From Bradyrhizobium sp. Rc3b (GTDB taxonomy: Bacteria > Pseudomonadota > Alphaproteobacteria > Rhizobiales > Xanthobacteraceae): DNA of 64,000 nt. The translations under genes and the position numbers were made by a program. This document shows positions 56,902 to 64,000 of this stretch, piece by piece. Every line of letters begins with the position of its first letter. Position 1 is the first letter of the stretch. The notes beneath the pieces are model-generated. The model had not been told where the DNA came from. It searched no databases and saw only the letters and a program-made list of their open reading frames with translations. The stretch is from the NCBI RefSeq assembly GCF_900114915.1, contig NZ_FOUS01000007.1, positions 186,001 through 250,000 of the forward strand. The letters run 5' to 3'.

Positions 56902-56996
56902 CCGGTAGGGTGGGCAAAGGCGCTCTTCGCGCCGTGCCCACCATTTTTAATTTTTCGGGAGGCACGTGGGCACGCTTCGCTTTGCCCACCCTACGG
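56902..56996. repeat. Intergenic inverted repeat of the GTAGGGTGGGCAAAG type
   Basis: CCGGTAGGGTGGGCAAAG starting at 56902 and its near-complement CTTTGCCCACCCTACGG ending at 56996 flank GCCGTGCCCACC and GTGGGCACGC, a nested second pair. A second, shorter element with TAGGATCGG and CCATCCTACC follows at about 57024-57060. Both are dispersed-repeat families in Bradyrhizobium-type genomes and fill the gap between convergent genes. Confidence 0.7.
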
Positions 56997-57072
56997 GACT
57001 GCTGCGGTGGTAAGTCTCTTGTAGGATCGGTCTCGCTGCGCTCTACCCATCCTACCCGCCGTAGCGAACAGC

Positions 57073-58572
57073 TTAGTACTCCACCCCCAGCGCATCATAA
57101 ATCCGCCGGTGCACGGCCGGCAGCGTCTCGGTCAGGTCCTCTGCGATCAGGCCTGGCCCGGCTTCGCGTCCCGCCTCGCCATGCATCCAGACGCCGATGC
57201 TGGCGGCCTCGAACGCCGGCACGCCTTGCGCCAGCAGCCCTGCGATGATGCCGGCGAGCACGTCGCCGGCGCCCGCGGTGGCGAGCCAGGGCGGCGCGTT
57301 GGCGGCGATGGTCGCGCGGCCGTCGGGGGCGGCGATCGTGGTGTCGGGTCCCTTCAGGAGCACGACGGCGCCGGAGCGCTCGGCGGCATCTCGCACGCGC
57401 TCCAGCTTGGAGCGGCCCGGAAATTTGTTGCTGAGGTCGGAGAACAGGCGCGGAAATTCGCCCTCGTGCGGGGTCAGCACCACCGCAATGTCTTGCGAGG
57501 ACTTGATCGATTCGAACAGGCGCTCGGGGGTTGCGGCAAAGCTCGTCAGGGCATCGGCATCGAGCACCAGACGACGCTGCGCACCGAGCGCGGTGTGAAC
57601 GAGATCGCAGGTGCGCTCGCCGATGCCCGCGCCGGGGCCGATCATGCAGGTGTTGTAGCGCTTGTCGCCGAGCAGCTCGCCGAACTCGACGACGGTATCG
57701 ACGGGGCGAACCATGACGGCCGTGAGCGCGGCCGCATTGATCGCGAGCGCATCGCGCGGGCTCGCCAGCGTTACCAGGCCCGCCCCTGCCCGCAGTGCAC
57801 CGCGCGCGGCCAGCCGCGCAGCGCCGGTCGCCGCCGCATCGCCGGAGACCGCCAACACATGCCCCCGCGCGTATTTGTGGCCGTCGATACGCGGCACCGG
57901 AAAAGCGGCGCCCCAGACATCCGGATCGTCCTCGAACGTCTGCGGCGCGATCTCGTCGAGCACCTGCGCGTCGATGCCGATGTCGGCGACGCGCACGCGG
58001 CCGCAATGCATCCGGCCGGGGAGCAAGAGATGCGCCGGCTTCTTGCGGAAGAAGGTGACGGTCTCGGTGGCGTTCACCGCCGCGCCCATCACCGCCGCAC
58101 TGGTGCCGTTGATGCCGCTCGGCAGGTCGACCGCGAGCACGGGGGCGCCGTTGGCGTTGATCGCCTCGATCATCGCGCGCGCCTCGCCATCGACGGGACG
58201 GCTGAGGCCCGCGCCGAACAGCGCATCGATGATCAGCGCCGGCCGTCCGATCGCCTGCGGATTGAACGGAAGTACCGGGTGCTTCCAGCCGCGCGCGGCG
58301 GAGGCCGCGTCGCCCTGGAGCTGGTCGCGCTCGCACATCAGGATGACTGAGACCTCCCGCCCCTGCGCGGCGAGCTCGGCGGCTGCGACAAAACCATCAC
58401 CGCCATTGTTGCCGGGGCCGGCCACGATCAGGATCGGCCCCTCCTCCACCAGCGCCTGGGCGGCATCGGTGACGGCCTGGCCCGCGCTCAGCATCAACTT
58501 GAAACCGGGCGTGCCGGCCGCGATGGTGAGCTGGTCGGCGCGCTGCATTTCAGCGGTGGTCAGAACTTCCAT
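57073..58572 (-). CDS. nnr: Bifunctional NAD(P)H-hydrate repair enzyme (epimerase and dehydratase)
   Basis: Repairs damaged NADHX and NADPHX in two steps. 499 residues from ATG 58572. The N-terminal YjeF_N-type epimerase domain includes LIVAGPGNNGGDGFVAAAEL and IDALFGAGLSRPV; the C-terminal ribokinase-like dehydratase has LVLDADALTSF, VLLKGPDTTIAAPDGR and the catalytic PPWLATAGAGDVLAGIIAGL. Both halves are complete. It is directed away from glnB and has no operon partner. Confidence 0.93.
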   Translation of the reverse strand: MEVLTTAEMQRADQLTIAAGTPGFKLMLSAGQAVTDAAQALVEEGPILIVAGPGNNGGDGFVAAAELAAQGREVSVILMCERDQLQGDAASAARGWKHPVLPFNPQAIGRPALIIDALFGAGLSRPVDGEARAMIEAINANGAPVLAVDLPSGINGTSAAVMGAAVNATETVTFFRKKPAHLLLPGRMHCGRVRVADIGIDAQVLDEIAPQTFEDDPDVWGAAFPVPRIDGHKYARGHVLAVSGDAAATGAARLAARGALRAGAGLVTLASPRDALAINAAALTAVMVRPVDTVVEFGELLGDKRYNTCMIGPGAGIGERTCDLVHTALGAQRRLVLDADALTSFAATPERLFESIKSSQDIAVVLTPHEGEFPRLFSDLSNKFPGRSKLERVRDAAERSGAVVLLKGPDTTIAAPDGRATIAANAPPWLATAGAGDVLAGIIAGLLAQGVPAFEAASIGVWMHGEAGREAGPGLIAEDLTETLPAVHRRIYDALGVEY

Positions 58573-58765
58573 GCCACTTCCCTGGTCCAAACGCCTTTTC
58601 AACAGGCACGTTCCGTGCCGCCCCACCCTCGGGAACATCGATCTGCACACATATTGAACCGTTTGCCTATTTCGTAGTCTTCGGTATTTTGTGCAGGTCG
58701 GCACCACTACTCAGAGATGCTCGTTAAAAGGCTGATAACGCTCCAATAATCAGGGCATTTGCAAC

Positions 58766-58785
58766 TTGGCATAGACCCTGCTTTC
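58766..58785 (+). promoter_or_regulatory. Candidate sigma-54 promoter of glnB
   Basis: TTGGCATAGACCCTGCTTTC contains GG (58768-58769) and GC (58780-58781) with exactly ten bases between, the required -24/-12 spacing, and TTGGCA is a good -24 element. It lies about 170 bases before glnB. NtrC-linked sigma-54 control of glnB is established in Bradyrhizobium. The gap 58573-58954 otherwise shows only an AT-rich leader. Confidence 0.6.
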
Positions 58786-58954
58786 GAGGAAGCCGCTTCG
58801 GTTCGTCGTGCTCACTGGCATTTATCAAAGTGTGGCCGGCCGTTGTTGCCGGATTGGTCAGGGATCCCGGCATAGCGAAGACAAGATCGTGCGTTAAGAA
58901 AAGCGCATCCTGACGAAGACGTTGCTATTTGATCGAAAGGCCGGGAGGCGCGCA

Positions 58955-59293
58955 GTGAAGAAAATCGAAGCCATCATCAAGCCATTCAAGCTCGACGAGG
59001 TGAAGGAAGCGCTTCAGGAAGTCGGCCTTCAGGGCATCACCGTCACCGAAGCCAAGGGCTTTGGCCGGCAGAAGGGGCACGCCGAGCTCTACCGCGGCGC
59101 AGAATACATCGTCGACTTCCTGCCCAAGGTGAAGATCGAGATCGTGATCGGCGACGATCTGGTCGAGCGCGCCATCGACGCCATCCGCCGCGCAGCGCAG
59201 ACCGGTCGCATCGGCGATGGTAAGATCTTCGTCTCCAACATCGAAGAGGCGATCCGCATCCGAACCGGCGAATCCGGGCTGGACGCTATCTGA
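58955..59293 (+). CDS. glnB: Nitrogen regulatory protein P-II
   Basis: Trimeric signal protein that senses 2-oxoglutarate and ATP/ADP and relays nitrogen status to NtrB and the glutamine synthetase adenylyltransferase. 112 residues starting at GTG 58955 (MKKIEAIIKPFKLDEVKEAL) behind GGGAGG. The T-loop Tyr51 is present (YRGAEYIVDF), the uridylylation site, and the C-loop reads GRIGDGKIFV. glnA follows after 151 bases with a small hairpin between. Confidence 0.97.
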   Translation: MKKIEAIIKPFKLDEVKEALQEVGLQGITVTEAKGFGRQKGHAELYRGAEYIVDFLPKVKIEIVIGDDLVERAIDAIRRAAQTGRIGDGKIFVSNIEEAIRIRTGESGLDAI

Positions 59294-59336
59294 GACGGGT
59301 GCTATCCCGAATTTTGCGACACTCCGACTAGAAAGA

Positions 59337-59360
59337 AGGCTGCTTCGGCGGCCTGATTTC
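59337..59360 (+). terminator. Hairpin between glnB and glnA
   Basis: AGGCTGC, loop TTCG, GCGGCCT (one G-U pair), then GATTTC. It could partly terminate glnB transcripts so that glnA is also read from its own promoter. Confidence 0.5.
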
Positions 59361-59444
59361 GTTTGTGCGGTCGCGCAAAACTCGCCCGAGCGAGAATAAT
59401 TTTGCTCATCTGGAAACCGACCCGCAGAGCCAAAAGGGGTATGC

Positions 59445-60854
59445 ATGAAGACCGCCAAAGACGTCCTGAAATCGATCAAGGACAACGACGTCAAGTACGT
59501 CGACCTGCGCTTCACCGATCCGCGCGGCAAGTGGCAGCATGTGACGTTCGACGTCAGCATGATCGACGATGACATCTTCGCCGAAGGAACGATGTTCGAC
59601 GGCTCCTCGATCGCCGGCTGGAAGGCGATCAACGAGTCCGACATGTGCCTGATGCCCGATCCGGTCACCGCGACGATCGACCCGTTCTTCGCCGAGACCA
59701 CCATGGTCATCACCTGCGACGTGCTCGAGCCGACCACCGGCGAGCCCTACAACCGCGACCCCCGCGGCATCGCCAAGAAGGCCGAGGCCATGGTGAAGTC
59801 GATGGGCGTGGGCGACAGCGTGTTCGTCGGACCCGAAGCCGAGTTCTTCGTGTTCGACGACGTGCGCTATTCGGCAGAGCCCTACAAGACCGGTTTCCGC
59901 CTCGACTCCTCGGAGCTGCCGACCAATTCCGACACCGAATATGAAGGCGGCAATCTCGGCCACCGCATCCGCACCAAGGGCGGCTACTTCCCCGTGCCGC
60001 CGCAGGACTCGGTGCAGGACATGCGGTCGGAAATGCTCGGCGCCATGGCCAAGATGGGCGTCAAGGTCGAGAAGCATCACCACGAGGTCGCTTCAGCCCA
60101 GCACGAGCTCGGCATGAAGTTCGACACGCTGACGCTGATGGCCGACCACATGCAGATCTACAAGTACTGCATCCACCAGGTCGCGCACATCTACGGCAAG
60201 ACCGCCACCTTCATGCCGAAGCCGATCTTCGGCGACAACGGCTCGGGCATGCACGTGCACCAGTCGATCTGGAAGGACGGCAAGCCGGTGTTCGCCGGCA
60301 ACAAATACGCCGACCTGTCGGAGACCTGCCTGCATTACATCGGCGGCATCATCAAGCACGCCAAGGCGATCAACGCCTTCACCAACCCGTCGACCAACTC
60401 CTACAAGCGTCTGGTCCCGGGCTATGAGGCCCCGGTGCTGCTCGCCTACTCCGCGCGCAACCGCTCGGCCTCCTGCCGCATCCCCTACACCGCTTCGCCG
60501 AAGGCCAAGCGCGTCGAGGTGCGCTTCCCCGATCCGATGGCCAACCCGTATCTCGGCTTCGCCGCGATGCTGATGGCCGGCCTCGACGGCATCAAGAACA
60601 AGATCGATCCGGGTCCGGCGATGGACAAGGACCTCTACGACCTGCCGAAGGAAGAGCTGAAGCAGATCCCGACCGTGTGCGGTAGCTTGCGCGAGGCGCT
60701 GGAAAACCTTGACAAGGACCGCGGCTTCCTCAAGGCCGGCGGCGTGTTCGACGACGACTTCATCGACGCCTATATCGAGCTGAAGATGACCGAAGTCGCC
60801 CGCTTCGAAATGACCCCGCATCCGGTCGAGTTCGAGATGTACTATTCGGGCTAA
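59445..60854 (+). CDS. glnA: Glutamine synthetase type I
   Basis: Dodecameric enzyme that makes glutamine from glutamate, ammonia and ATP. 469 residues. Signature segments include FDGSSIAGWKAINESDM, GPEAEFFVFDD, the metal and ATP sites NGSGMHVHQSIWKDGKPVFA, and KRLVPGYEAPVLLAYSARNR. The adenylylation Tyr (about 397) is in DKDLYDLPKEE, so the enzyme is of the GSI-beta type controlled by GlnE through P-II, encoded just upstream. AAGGGG precedes the ATG. A strong terminator follows. Confidence 0.97.
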   Translation: MKTAKDVLKSIKDNDVKYVDLRFTDPRGKWQHVTFDVSMIDDDIFAEGTMFDGSSIAGWKAINESDMCLMPDPVTATIDPFFAETTMVITCDVLEPTTGEPYNRDPRGIAKKAEAMVKSMGVGDSVFVGPEAEFFVFDDVRYSAEPYKTGFRLDSSELPTNSDTEYEGGNLGHRIRTKGGYFPVPPQDSVQDMRSEMLGAMAKMGVKVEKHHHEVASAQHELGMKFDTLTLMADHMQIYKYCIHQVAHIYGKTATFMPKPIFGDNGSGMHVHQSIWKDGKPVFAGNKYADLSETCLHYIGGIIKHAKAINAFTNPSTNSYKRLVPGYEAPVLLAYSARNRSASCRIPYTASPKAKRVEVRFPDPMANPYLGFAAMLMAGLDGIKNKIDPGPAMDKDLYDLPKEELKQIPTVCGSLREALENLDKDRGFLKAGGVFDDDFIDAYIELKMTEVARFEMTPHPVEFEMYYSG

Positions 60855-60880
60855 GCAGCCCGGACGTCTGCGACAAGCAA

Positions 60881-60906
60881 AAGGCGCTCCGCAAGGAGCG
60901 CCTTTT
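60881..60906 (+). terminator. Rho-independent terminator of glnA
   Basis: AAGGCGCTCC, loop GCAA, GGAGCGCCTT then TT; a classic intrinsic terminator 26 bases after the glnA stop. Confidence 0.88.
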
Positions 60907-60937
60907 CGTTTGAATCGTAGCGTGTACGACCTGCCCG

Positions 60938-62056
60938 CTACCAGGTCGCCGTAAAAGCCTTCTGCAGCTCGGCCGGCGCCGTCACGCCGCCCGCGATCAG
61001 CAATTGCGTGAGCACGCGCGCCTTCTGCGGATTGAGGTCCTCGGACACGACGAAGCCGTTCTTGTCGTCGTCGACCTCGACGTTCCTCGTGACGAAACCC
61101 GAGCGAACCCGCGTCGAGCGAACCACGATGATGCCCTTCTTCGCCGCCGCTTCGAGCGCGTCGAGCGCCGGCTTCGAGGTGTTGCCGTCGCCGACGCCGG
61201 CCAGCACGATGCCCTTGGCGCCGTGCGAAATGGCATCCTCGATCGGAACGGCGTCCATGTTGGCGTGCGAGTAGACGATCGCGACGCGCGGCAATTGCTC
61301 GCCGGCCGGAAGCTGATAGGTCGCGCGCTTGAGACCTTGAGCCTGCGCCATGAAGCGAATGCCGCCGGCGGTGTCGACATAGCCGACCGGGCCGTCATTG
61401 GCGGAACTGAACGTCTCGATGCTGGTGGTGTTGGTCTTGGTGACCGAGCGCGCGCCCTGAATCTTGTCGTTCAGCACCGCCAGCACACCGCGGCCGCGCG
61501 AGCGCGGGTCGGCCGCCACCTGCACCGCCTCGTAGAGATTGCCGGGACCGTCGGCGCTCACCGCCGTCGCCGGCCGCATCGAGCCGACGATCACCACCGG
61601 CTTGTCGCCGCGCACCACGTTGTCGAGAAAGAACGCGGTCTCCTCCAGCGTGTCGGTGCCGTGGGTGATGACGATTGCATCGGCCTCGTTCTTGTCGAAG
61701 GCCTCCTGGATGCGACGGGCCAGCGCAAACCAGACCTTGTCGTTCATGTCCTGGGATCCGATCGACGAGATCTGCTCGGCATTCAGCTTTGCGAGCTTGT
61801 CCAGGCCCGGCACCGATTGCATCAGCTGCTCGCCCGTGATCTGGCCGGATTTGTAGGCGCCGGTCGCACGCGCGTCGGCCTGGCCTGCGATGGTGCCGCC
61901 GGTCGCAAGCACGAGAATACGCGGCAGGCCGGCAGATTCCGCAGCCAGCGCCGTCGCGATCCCCCACGACCAAAGCGCGAGGGCGATCAGCGGAACGGCG
62001 AGGATTAACGGCCGATTTCGGCGGTGGATTGCGGGTCTGGCGGCATGCTTCGTCAT
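60938..62056 (-). CDS. ansB: L-asparaginase, type II (exported)
   Basis: Hydrolyses asparagine to aspartate and ammonia in the periplasm. 372 residues with an N-terminal membrane/signal segment (LILAVPLIALALWSWGIATA) ending ALAAE. The first catalytic Thr is in LATGGTIAG (about residue 55) and the second motif is ITHGTDTLEET. Family members with the same layout may also accept glutamine. Convergent with glnA across 83 bases; the nitrogen link to glnA is suggestive only. Confidence 0.93.
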   Translation of the reverse strand: MTKHAARPAIHRRNRPLILAVPLIALALWSWGIATALAAESAGLPRILVLATGGTIAGQADARATGAYKSGQITGEQLMQSVPGLDKLAKLNAEQISSIGSQDMNDKVWFALARRIQEAFDKNEADAIVITHGTDTLEETAFFLDNVVRGDKPVVIVGSMRPATAVSADGPGNLYEAVQVAADPRSRGRGVLAVLNDKIQGARSVTKTNTTSIETFSSANDGPVGYVDTAGGIRFMAQAQGLKRATYQLPAGEQLPRVAIVYSHANMDAVPIEDAISHGAKGIVLAGVGDGNTSKPALDALEAAAKKGIIVVRSTRVRSGFVTRNVEVDDDKNGFVVSEDLNPQKARVLTQLLIAGGVTAPAELQKAFTATW

Positions 62057-62137
62057 CGAATTCTCCTCCCGTTCAAGTTGGGAGCGATATTCGACACGCC
62101 CAATGGGGCCGAAGATGGGTCAGCCCAATGCTTGTCG

Positions 62138-62899
62138 CTAAGGATTATCCCGCCGCGGCATAAAATGGTCGAGCAAGCCCGTCGGCAGCGGAAAGACCAC
62201 AGTCGACGACCGTTCGCCCGCAATATCGTGCAGGGCCGCAAAATAACGCAGCTGCATCGCCTGAGGCTCCTGCGCGAGAATCCGGCCGGCCTCGACGAGC
62301 TTTTCGGCAGCCTGCTGCTCGCCCATCGCATTGATCACCTTGGCGCGCCGCAACCGTTCCGCCTCCGCCTGTTTGGCAATCGCGCGCACCATGGTTTCGT
62401 TGATATCGACGTCCTTGATCTCGATGCCGGTCACCTTGATGCCCCAGACGTCGGTCTGCTTGTCGAGGATCTCCTGGATGTCGGCGTTCAACCTGTCGCG
62501 CTCGGCAAGCATCTCGTCGAGCTCGTGCTTGCCGAGCACCGAGCGCAACGTCGTCTGCGCGAGCTGGCTGGTGGCGGCCATGTAATCGCCGACCTTGATG
62601 ATGGCACGTTCGGGGTCGACGATGCGGAAGTACAGAACGGCGTTGACCTTGACGGACACGTTGTCCCGCGAAATCACGTCCTGCGGCGGCACGACCTGCA
62701 CCATTACCCGGAGGTCGACCTTGACGAGTTGCTGCACGACCGGAATGAGGATGATGAGGCCCGGGCCCTTCACGCCGGTAAAACGGCCGAGCGTGAAGAT
62801 GACGCCACGCTCGTATTCGCGAAGGATTCGAATAGCCTGGGATAGAAACATGATGACAAGCAGCAGAAGCGCCGCATAAGTCAGATATTCCAGCATCAT
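62138..62899 (-). CDS. Slipin, SPFH/stomatin-like membrane protein
   Basis: A 253-residue membrane protein with an N-terminal hydrophobic hairpin (YLTYAALLLLVIMFLSQAIR) and the SPFH domain (EYERGVIFTLGRFTGVKGPG, ALYFRIVDPERAIIKVGDY-like segments), ending in a coiled region with AKQAEAERLRRAKVINAMGE. Slipins form oligomers in membrane microdomains. It overlaps the upstream NfeD-type gene by four bases (ATGA), the usual operon: the NfeD protease cleaves the C-terminus of its slipin partner. Confidence 0.93.
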   Translation of the reverse strand: MMLEYLTYAALLLLVIMFLSQAIRILREYERGVIFTLGRFTGVKGPGLIILIPVVQQLVKVDLRVMVQVVPPQDVISRDNVSVKVNAVLYFRIVDPERAIIKVGDYMAATSQLAQTTLRSVLGKHELDEMLAERDRLNADIQEILDKQTDVWGIKVTGIEIKDVDINETMVRAIAKQAEAERLRRAKVINAMGEQQAAEKLVEAGRILAQEPQAMQLRYFAALHDIAGERSSTVVFPLPTGLLDHFMPRRDNP

Positions 62900-64000
62900 G
62901 ATGTACCTCCCTCACCGGTCCTGGCCGGTGCGCGCCGTATCAGCAGCGTCAGGTCGACGACGTTCGCGACTTCGACCGTCTCTCCGGGCTTGAACGTTTC
63001 GGCGCCGCGCGCCTGCCAGCGCTCGCCATGAGCGAAGACGTGACCTTCGCTCCCACTCCAGTCGAGAACCTCGGCGGGCAAGCCTCGCATCGCCTGCGCG
63101 CCGACCCGCTCCGGAGCCCGGGCGGCACGTCTAAGCGAACCAAGCACGACCAGAGCAAAGCCGGCGAACACGGCTGCCGTGGTGCCGATCACCCACCACG
63201 ACAGGTGGTAGCCGGGCGCCTCGACCCTGAAGAGCATCAGCGCTCCCAGCACGAAAGCGATGATCCCCCCGAGACCGATCACCACCGTCGGATTGAAGGC
63301 TTCGACCGTGAGAAGCACGATGCCAACCAGCATCAGGGCAAGGCCGGCATAGTTGATCGGCAGCAAATTGAGCGCATAGAGACCGATCAGCAGGCAGATC
63401 GCGCCGACCACGCCGGGAGCGACGGCTCCGGGAGACATGAACTCGAAGATCAGGCCGTAGATGCCGACCATCAGGAGAATGAACGCCACATTCGGATCGG
63501 TGATGACCGCCAGGAAGCGGGATATCCATCCGGGGTCGATGGCTTCGACGACCGCATCCTTCGTCGCGAGACGTTGCGTCTTGCCGCCTGCAACCTCGAC
63601 CACGCGGCCATCGAGCTGCCTCAGCAATTCAGCCTGATCGCGTGCGACGAGTTCGATGGCATGGGACTGCAGCGCACCGTTGGCAGAGAGAGTGGCGGCC
63701 TCACGGACCGCCTTCTCCGCCCAGTCCGCATTGCGGCCACGCAGCTCCGCAAGGCTGCGGATGAAGGCAACCGCGTCATTGGTCACCTTTGCCGTCATCG
63801 CATCCTTGAACTGATCCTTGGACGGATCCTTGGGCTCGCTCTGCTGGTCGCCGTCCTTCTTGTCCTTGCTGCCCTTGTCCGGTGTACCGCTCGGCAGCCC
63901 CGGCAGCGGTCCGCCAATCTGCACCGGCGTTGCCGCACCGATATTGGTGCCCGGCGCCATCGCCGCGATATGGGTCGCATAGAGGATATAGGTCCCCGCG
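62896..64000 (-). CDS. NfeD-family membrane serine protease (partial, ClpP-class)
   Basis: The gene runs off the window end; 368 codons are visible. The upstream part reads TYILYATHIAAMAPGTNIGA, the segment just after the catalytic Ser of the ClpP-like domain in long NfeD proteins, so the true start is outside and a Met at 63960 is internal. A charged insert (DKGSKDKKDGDQQSEPKDPS) follows, then the domain with KDAVVEAIDPGWISRFLAVI, four membrane helices and the C-terminal OB-fold (GERWQARGAETFKPGETVEV). Slipin-directed proteolysis in the envelope is the family's role. Confidence 0.92.
   Translation of the reverse strand, partial: AGTYILYATHIAAMAPGTNIGAATPVQIGGPLPGLPSGTPDKGSKDKKDGDQQSEPKDPSKDQFKDAMTAKVTNDAVAFIRSLAELRGRNADWAEKAVREAATLSANGALQSHAIELVARDQAELLRQLDGRVVEVAGGKTQRLATKDAVVEAIDPGWISRFLAVITDPNVAFILLMVGIYGLIFEFMSPGAVAPGVVGAICLLIGLYALNLLPINYAGLALMLVGIVLLTVEAFNPTVVIGLGGIIAFVLGALMLFRVEAPGYHLSWWVIGTTAAVFAGFALVVLGSLRRAARAPERVGAQAMRGLPAEVLDWSGSEGHVFAHGERWQARGAETFKPGETVEVANVVDLTLLIRRAPARTGEGGTS

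Noticed and set aside
58690..58720. GTGC-N6-GCAC as an NtrC binding site before glnB
   Set aside because: The half sites are in the wrong order compared with the NtrC consensus GCAC-N7-GTGC, so it was not listed.

Overview
The window looks like a chromosomal segment of a high-GC alphaproteobacterium, most probably Bradyrhizobium or a close relative in the Nitrobacteraceae. The signs are a complete 14-subunit nuo operon followed by birA, a ribonuclease J gene, methylmalonyl-CoA epimerase and a DUF1467 gene, the block tig-clpP-clpX-lon, the glnB-glnA pair, and several families of short palindromic intergenic repeats typical of that group. The species call is inference from gene content; no rRNA is present.

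Layout. 1-3.2 kb (minus): a dipeptide-type ABC importer (binding protein, two permeases, the second cut by the window edge). 3.4-6.9 kb: an unrecognised exported protein, 5-methylthioribose kinase, and a stress pair (YidB-like and GlsB/YeaQ-like) behind a good EcfG-type promoter. 7-26.2 kb (minus): a long respiratory operon, nuoA-B-C-D, an embedded FkbM-type methyltransferase, nuoE, a 68-residue membrane protein, nuoF-N, then birA, rnj, mce and DUF1467. 26.7-32.4 kb: a TonB-dependent siderophore receptor, a MarR regulator, and on the plus strand a Rieske oxygenase and an MFS transporter. 32.5-36.4 kb: a small membrane protein, tRNA-Asp, an HU-type protein, peptidase T, a 24-residue membrane miniprotein with a larger membrane protein, and a small hypothetical. 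36.5-43.3 kb: a czc-type heavy-metal efflux operon (His/Cys-rich small protein, CzcC, CzcB, CzcA, CDF exporter). 43.5-47.6 kb: a methyltransferase, an exported caspase-like (C14) protein, an inverted tRNA-Val fragment and a small exported protein. 47.6-55.4 kb: tRNA-Val, a GFA-family protein, lon, clpX, clpP, tig and tRNA-Leu. 55.5-64 kb: a Tat-exported cupredoxin protein that has lost most copper ligands, the NAD(P)HX repair enzyme, glnB-glnA, L-asparaginase, and a slipin/NfeD pair cut by the window end.

The genes cover core respiration, proteostasis and nitrogen control with accessory islands between them. Genes between lon and nuoA (metal efflux, Rieske/MFS, TonB receptor, caspase) look like accessory cargo placed around tRNA genes. 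No CRISPR array, prophage, intact insertion sequence or obvious defence system was found. The least explained items are the methyltransferase and small membrane protein inside the nuo operon, the tRNA-Val 3' fragment in inverted orientation, the exported caspase-like protein with a Crp/Fnr-like palindrome upstream, and the truncated copy of a neighbouring gene near 5.9 kb.
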